Assembly (NCBI GenBank): GCA_029067025.1
Contig: JAIEFH010000264.1
Coordinates: forward strand, 1-7,628
Source: Oscillospiraceae bacterium
GTDB taxonomy: Bacteria > Bacillota > Clostridia > Oscillospirales > Oscillospiraceae
DNA: 7,628 bases
Direction of reading: 5' to 3'
The position numbers and the translations under genes are program-made. How positions within the stretch are numbered: position 1 is the first letter of the stretch; every line of letters begins with the position of its first letter. Under the pieces are notes generated by a model, which saw only the letters and a list, made by a program, of their open reading frames with translations, was not told the origin of the DNA and ran no database searches. Of the stretch, positions 5,029 to 7,628 are shown in pieces.

Positions 5029-7628
5029 TTGGCGAGTAAATCAGAACCTATTGTCCGGCTTGCGGTACAGACCGCCCGCCAGATCACCGCCAACAGCGGG
5101 AATTATATGGCGTTCCTGAACACCGCCGCCCACAATTTCAAGTACAGTTTTCGTGACCAGCTCCTGATTTTCGCCCAAAAGCCCGACGCCACCGCCTGCG
5201 CTCAAATCGACTTCTGGAATGAGCATGGCCGGTGGGTGAATCGGGGCACAACGGGGATCGCCCTGCTGGTGGACACCGACAAGGGCTACAAGCTGCGGCA
5301 CGTCTTTGATATGTCCGACACCAACAGCCGCGCCGGACGTACCGTTCCCGTCTGGCAGATGAAGCCGCAGTATGAGGGCGCGGTCATTGAGGCGCTGGAG
5401 AACAGCTATGGTGAGCTGACCGGCAAGCCGGACTTTGGAGAGTGCCTGATGGCGGCGGCGAAGATTATCGTGGAGGATAATTTCAGCGATTATTACGATG
5501 ATCTGCGCACCGTTAAGGCTGGCAGTCTGCTGGAGGAACTGGACGATGACAGCACAAAGGCGTGGTTTAGGGGCCTACTGGAAAACAGTGTGGCCTATAT
5601 GATGCTGGCCCGCTGCGGCATCGACCCACGGGAGTATTTCACCGGGGAGGAATTTACCCGTATTTACGACTTCAACACCCTGAAAACTCTTGCTATCCTG
5701 GGTGTTGCCACCAGCGATATTGCCGAGATGCCCCTGCGGGAGATCGCTACCACGGTTTTGAGTTTGTACCGGGAGGAACAAAAACAAAATCGCACATTTG
5801 CACAGCGGCCCAACAGCCGGTATAATGACGGCAGAATACAACCTGAAAGGAGCGTTGAGCATGGAAATGACGTACAGAATGGAGGGCGACTACCGCCTGC
5901 CCAACCTGGACGTGCCGGAGGCCCCGAAGGTAGGAAAATATGGGATGCTGCGGCGCAGCTACCTGGCCAATCACCGGCGCGGGATCTACACCGGGATGCT
6001 TCTGTCCGGGGAGCTGAACGTCCATCTGGAGGAAATCGACCGGCAGGCCACCGAGATGGTGAACAGCTTAACGGAGCGAATGGCGGCAGAACAGGGCGTG
6101 ACGGAGGAACTGAAAGCATCCGATCAGATGAAGTGGGTGGGCCTGATGAACAACATCCAGGCGTCGGCGGAGGAAACAGTGCTGGCGGAACTGATCTACG
6201 CCAACTAAGCGACCCTCTCCCCACGGAGGAAGAACAGCGGCAGGCCATCAAAGCGGCGGAGGATGAAAAATCCTCCGCTTTTGCTATTTCCCAGGAAGAT
6301 ATTGACGCCGCTCTCCTACACGGCAGCGGCGTAGCCGATGGAAAGCTCCGCATTTATGAGCAGTTTGAAACCGTGCAGAACTCCGCCGAAAACGCGACCT
6401 TCCTGAAAACAGAGTACAAATCAACGACGTATTTTTCTGTTACTACGGACAAAAAACTGAACGTATGGTGCGACACCAGCGGCCTGAAAATCTCCATCGG
6501 AAGCCTGTCCGAGCCGGAGGTTGAGGTCAAGCTGACGTGGAAAAGAGCGGCGAAGCGGATAGGGCAGCTTGTAAAAGCGAACCGCTACTTGTCACCGGCT
6601 GAAAAGGAACAGTACCAGGAATATCAGCGTCAGCATGATACCAGCGCCGCCCGTGTGGATGTAGCGCCGTTGGAACCCACCGCCGATGAATTGAACCCGC
6701 CGCCCCAGCCGAAAAAGGAATACCATCTTGCTTTGGGCGACACGGTGCATCTTGGAACGCAGGAGTATGAGCTGCTGGCCTTTGACGATCAGACTGTCCG
6801 GCTTTTTGACCCGTCTTTTCCTCTTATCAACAAGGAGATGCCCCGCGAGGAATTTGACCGTCTGCTGGCGGAGAACCCGCTGAATGATGGTCTGCTCCAG
6901 GTGATGGAGGACGTGTCGCCCGCCGCCGAAGGTGCGGAGCCAGATACCCCGCAGGCCGTGGGGCGCATTGAGTTCCTGGGCACGAATGGCATGGTGGGTG
7001 ATAGCGTTGAGTACACCGACGCAGAGCGTTTTGTTGCGGCAATCAAGGATGAAAATTGGGTTGGTACACCCATGCGGATCATCGTCTACCGTAACAAAGA
7101 GGGCCAGACCATTCCGCTAAACTTTGTAAAAGACCTTGACCCGCCGCCCCAGGGTTTCCGTGTTGTGGACTATGCGGAGCGGTATCAAACAGACCCACCC
7201 GGTTATGACCTGGGATATGGGCATCTGGGCAACGGTCTGACCGTATGGAACCGTTTGGAGCAGGAGGACGGCGATTATAAGACCATCGCCCATATCGCCC
7301 CTGACCGAACCGTAACATTCTATGTGGACGATCTGCCGGAGGATGTGCGGGCACGGATCGAGCATATAGCCGCCACCTCGGAAGCAACGATTTCCGCCAC
7401 CCAAAATGCACCCGTATTTTCTACCCCGCCACTGGTGCGGGAGCCTGACGCTGTTTCCGCTGATGCCAGTGAACCAGCCTACCCGCTGCGTGACATTCCC
7501 TATATTTTCTGCGAGTGGAGCGAGAGCATCACCTTTGAGGATAAGACGGCCTACTCCCTCTATGAGTTTGACCGGCTGATGAAGCAGGCGGACGATGAAT
7601 ATGCCGCGGGAAAAACAGCAGCTATGGC
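5029..7628 (+). CDS. Large polyvalent protein, ArdC/LtrC-like N-terminus (partial, continues past edge)
   Basis: The frame is open from TTG 5029 to the right edge, 866 full codons with no stop. GGAGG (5016-5020) lies eight bases before the TTG, and the MASKSEP... start fits what I recall of relatives. Residues about 8-90 resemble the ArdC-type ssDNA-binding domain (QLLIFAQKPDATACAQIDFW, GRWVNRGTTGIALLVD). Residues about 90-255 are a helical region (DIAEMPLREIATTVL). Residues about 255-395 are a Gly/Pro/Arg/Asp-rich linker over the nested tnpV gene. Later blocks are KLRIYEQFE, LGDTVHLGTQEYELLAFDD (about 566-584), GRIEFLGTNGMVGDSVEYTD (645-664) and FCEWSES ... AYSLYEFDRLMKQADDEYAAG (about 827-861). 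Relatives in Tn1549-like elements usually continue into SNF2 helicase and methylase parts, which would lie outside this window. A role in protecting or processing transferred DNA is inferred. Confidence 0.85.
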   Translation, partial: MASKSEPIVRLAVQTARQITANSGNYMAFLNTAAHNFKYSFRDQLLIFAQKPDATACAQIDFWNEHGRWVNRGTTGIALLVDTDKGYKLRHVFDMSDTNSRAGRTVPVWQMKPQYEGAVIEALENSYGELTGKPDFGECLMAAAKIIVEDNFSDYYDDLRTVKAGSLLEELDDDSTKAWFRGLLENSVAYMMLARCGIDPREYFTGEEFTRIYDFNTLKTLAILGVATSDIAEMPLREIATTVLSLYREEQKQNRTFAQRPNSRYNDGRIQPERSVEHGNDVQNGGRLPPAQPGRAGGPEGRKIWDAAAQLPGQSPARDLHRDASVRGAERPSGGNRPAGHRDGEQLNGANGGRTGRDGGTESIRSDEVGGPDEQHPGVGGGNSAGGTDLRQLSDPLPTEEEQRQAIKAAEDEKSSAFAISQEDIDAALLHGSGVADGKLRIYEQFETVQNSAENATFLKTEYKSTTYFSVTTDKKLNVWCDTSGLKISIGSLSEPEVEVKLTWKRAAKRIGQLVKANRYLSPAEKEQYQEYQRQHDTSAARVDVAPLEPTADELNPPPQPKKEYHLALGDTVHLGTQEYELLAFDDQTVRLFDPSFPLINKEMPREEFDRLLAENPLNDGLLQVMEDVSPAAEGAEPDTPQAVGRIEFLGTNGMVGDSVEYTDAERFVAAIKDENWVGTPMRIIVYRNKEGQTIPLNFVKDLDPPPQGFRVVDYAERYQTDPPGYDLGYGHLGNGLTVWNRLEQEDGDYKTIAHIAPDRTVTFYVDDLPEDVRARIEHIAATSEATISATQNAPVFSTPPLVREPDAVSADASEPAYPLRDIPYIFCEWSESITFEDKTAYSLYEFDRLMKQADDEYAAGKTAAM
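5798..5826 (+). promoter_or_regulatory. Promoter for the nested tnpV gene
   Basis: A perfect TATAAT (5821-5826) lies 17 bases after TTGCAC (5798-5803). The -35 keeps only TTG of TTGACA. Both boxes lie inside the large ORF, in an otherwise GC-rich region, 34 bases upstream of the tnpV ATG. Transcription would begin near 5833. Confidence 0.55.
5861..6208 (+). CDS. tnpV: TnpV family transposon-encoded protein, nested in the large ORF
   Basis: A complete 115-aa protein in the +1 frame relative to the surrounding large ORF, whose codons 278-394 cover the same bases. It matches the TnpV family from end to end as I recall it: MEMTYRMEGDYRLPNL, KVGKYGMLRRSYLANHR, YTGMLLSGELNVHLEEID, an RMAAEQGVTEELKASDQM helix and the closing MNNIQASAEETVLAELIY. 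ATG 5861 is supported by AAAGGAG (5846-5852) eight bases upstream and by the promoter at 5798-5826. An in-frame TTG at 5798 would add 21 residues but falls in the -35 box. TnpV is named after an accessory gene of Tn4451-type mobilizable transposons and its biochemical role is not settled. A small helical, possibly nucleic-acid-associated protein is all the sequence supports. The protein-like quality is in this frame, whereas the large frame gives only low-complexity linker here. Confidence 0.85.
   Translation: MEMTYRMEGDYRLPNLDVPEAPKVGKYGMLRRSYLANHRRGIYTGMLLSGELNVHLEEIDRQATEMVNSLTERMAAEQGVTEELKASDQMKWVGLMNNIQASAEETVLAELIYAN

Noticed and set aside
5029..6208. Possibility that the large gene is frameshifted into tnpV and broken
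   Set aside because: The original frame has no stop through the overlap and resumes ordered, family-like sequence afterwards. tnpV has its own promoter, ribosome site and stop.
5664..6353. Minus-strand ORF of 229 codons opposite the large gene
   Set aside because: Its product is Ser/Pro/Arg low-complexity, has no ribosome site, and is a shadow of two real plus-strand frames.
1..7628. tRNA, rRNA, CRISPR array or insertion sequence
   Set aside because: I found no regularly spaced repeats, no cloverleaf with a plausible anticodon arm and no transposase with terminal repeats. The only transposon-related gene is tnpV, which is not a transposase.

Overview
The window looks like accessory DNA of an integrative conjugative element of the Tn1549/CTn type, from a gut Clostridia-class Firmicute (Oscillospiraceae or Lachnospiraceae-like). 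The evidence is the set of tightly packed, moderately GC-rich small genes with strong AGGAGG-type ribosome sites, followed by the start of a very large 'polyvalent' protein with an ArdC/LtrC-like N-terminus. That large gene also carries a tnpV-type gene in another frame. The host assignment is inference from gene content; there is no rRNA or housekeeping gene to confirm it.

Layout. At 1-157 is the 3' end of an unrecognised gene ending in LPRTG-Y. At 158-357 is a gene-free spacer rich in inverted repeats, lying between two convergent genes. At 358-807 (minus strand) is an AT-rich DUF6194-family gene with its own promoter; it looks like a passenger. At 840-978 is a leader with a terminator-like hairpin directly before the next ribosome site.

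From 979 to the right edge everything runs on the plus strand with very short gaps or overlaps, as one probable operon. It holds two small proteins sharing an N-terminal domain (979-1593 and 1595-1876) and two tandem paralogues of 315 and 317 aa (1876-2823 and 2916-3869). The broken remnant of a winged-helix gene lies between the paralogues. After them come two unrecognised conserved-looking proteins (3866-4417 and 4425-4739), the intact winged-helix protein (4732-5025), and the large polyvalent protein (5029 to beyond the edge, at least 866 codons).

The most notable point is the stretch 5861-6208. Here a complete, recognisable TnpV protein is encoded in the +1 frame inside the large ORF, with its own TATAAT promoter and ribosome site, while the large frame stays open and encodes only a Gly/Pro/Arg-rich linker. 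This is a good candidate for two genes sharing one stretch of DNA. A second point is the frameshifted copy of the winged-helix gene between the two paralogues. It suggests that a block of this operon was duplicated and then partly deleted.

Functionally, the operon probably serves DNA processing or host-defence evasion of the element. The large protein starts with an ssDNA-binding ArdC-like region, and homologues continue into helicase and methylase domains. For most of the small genes no function can be named from the sequence.
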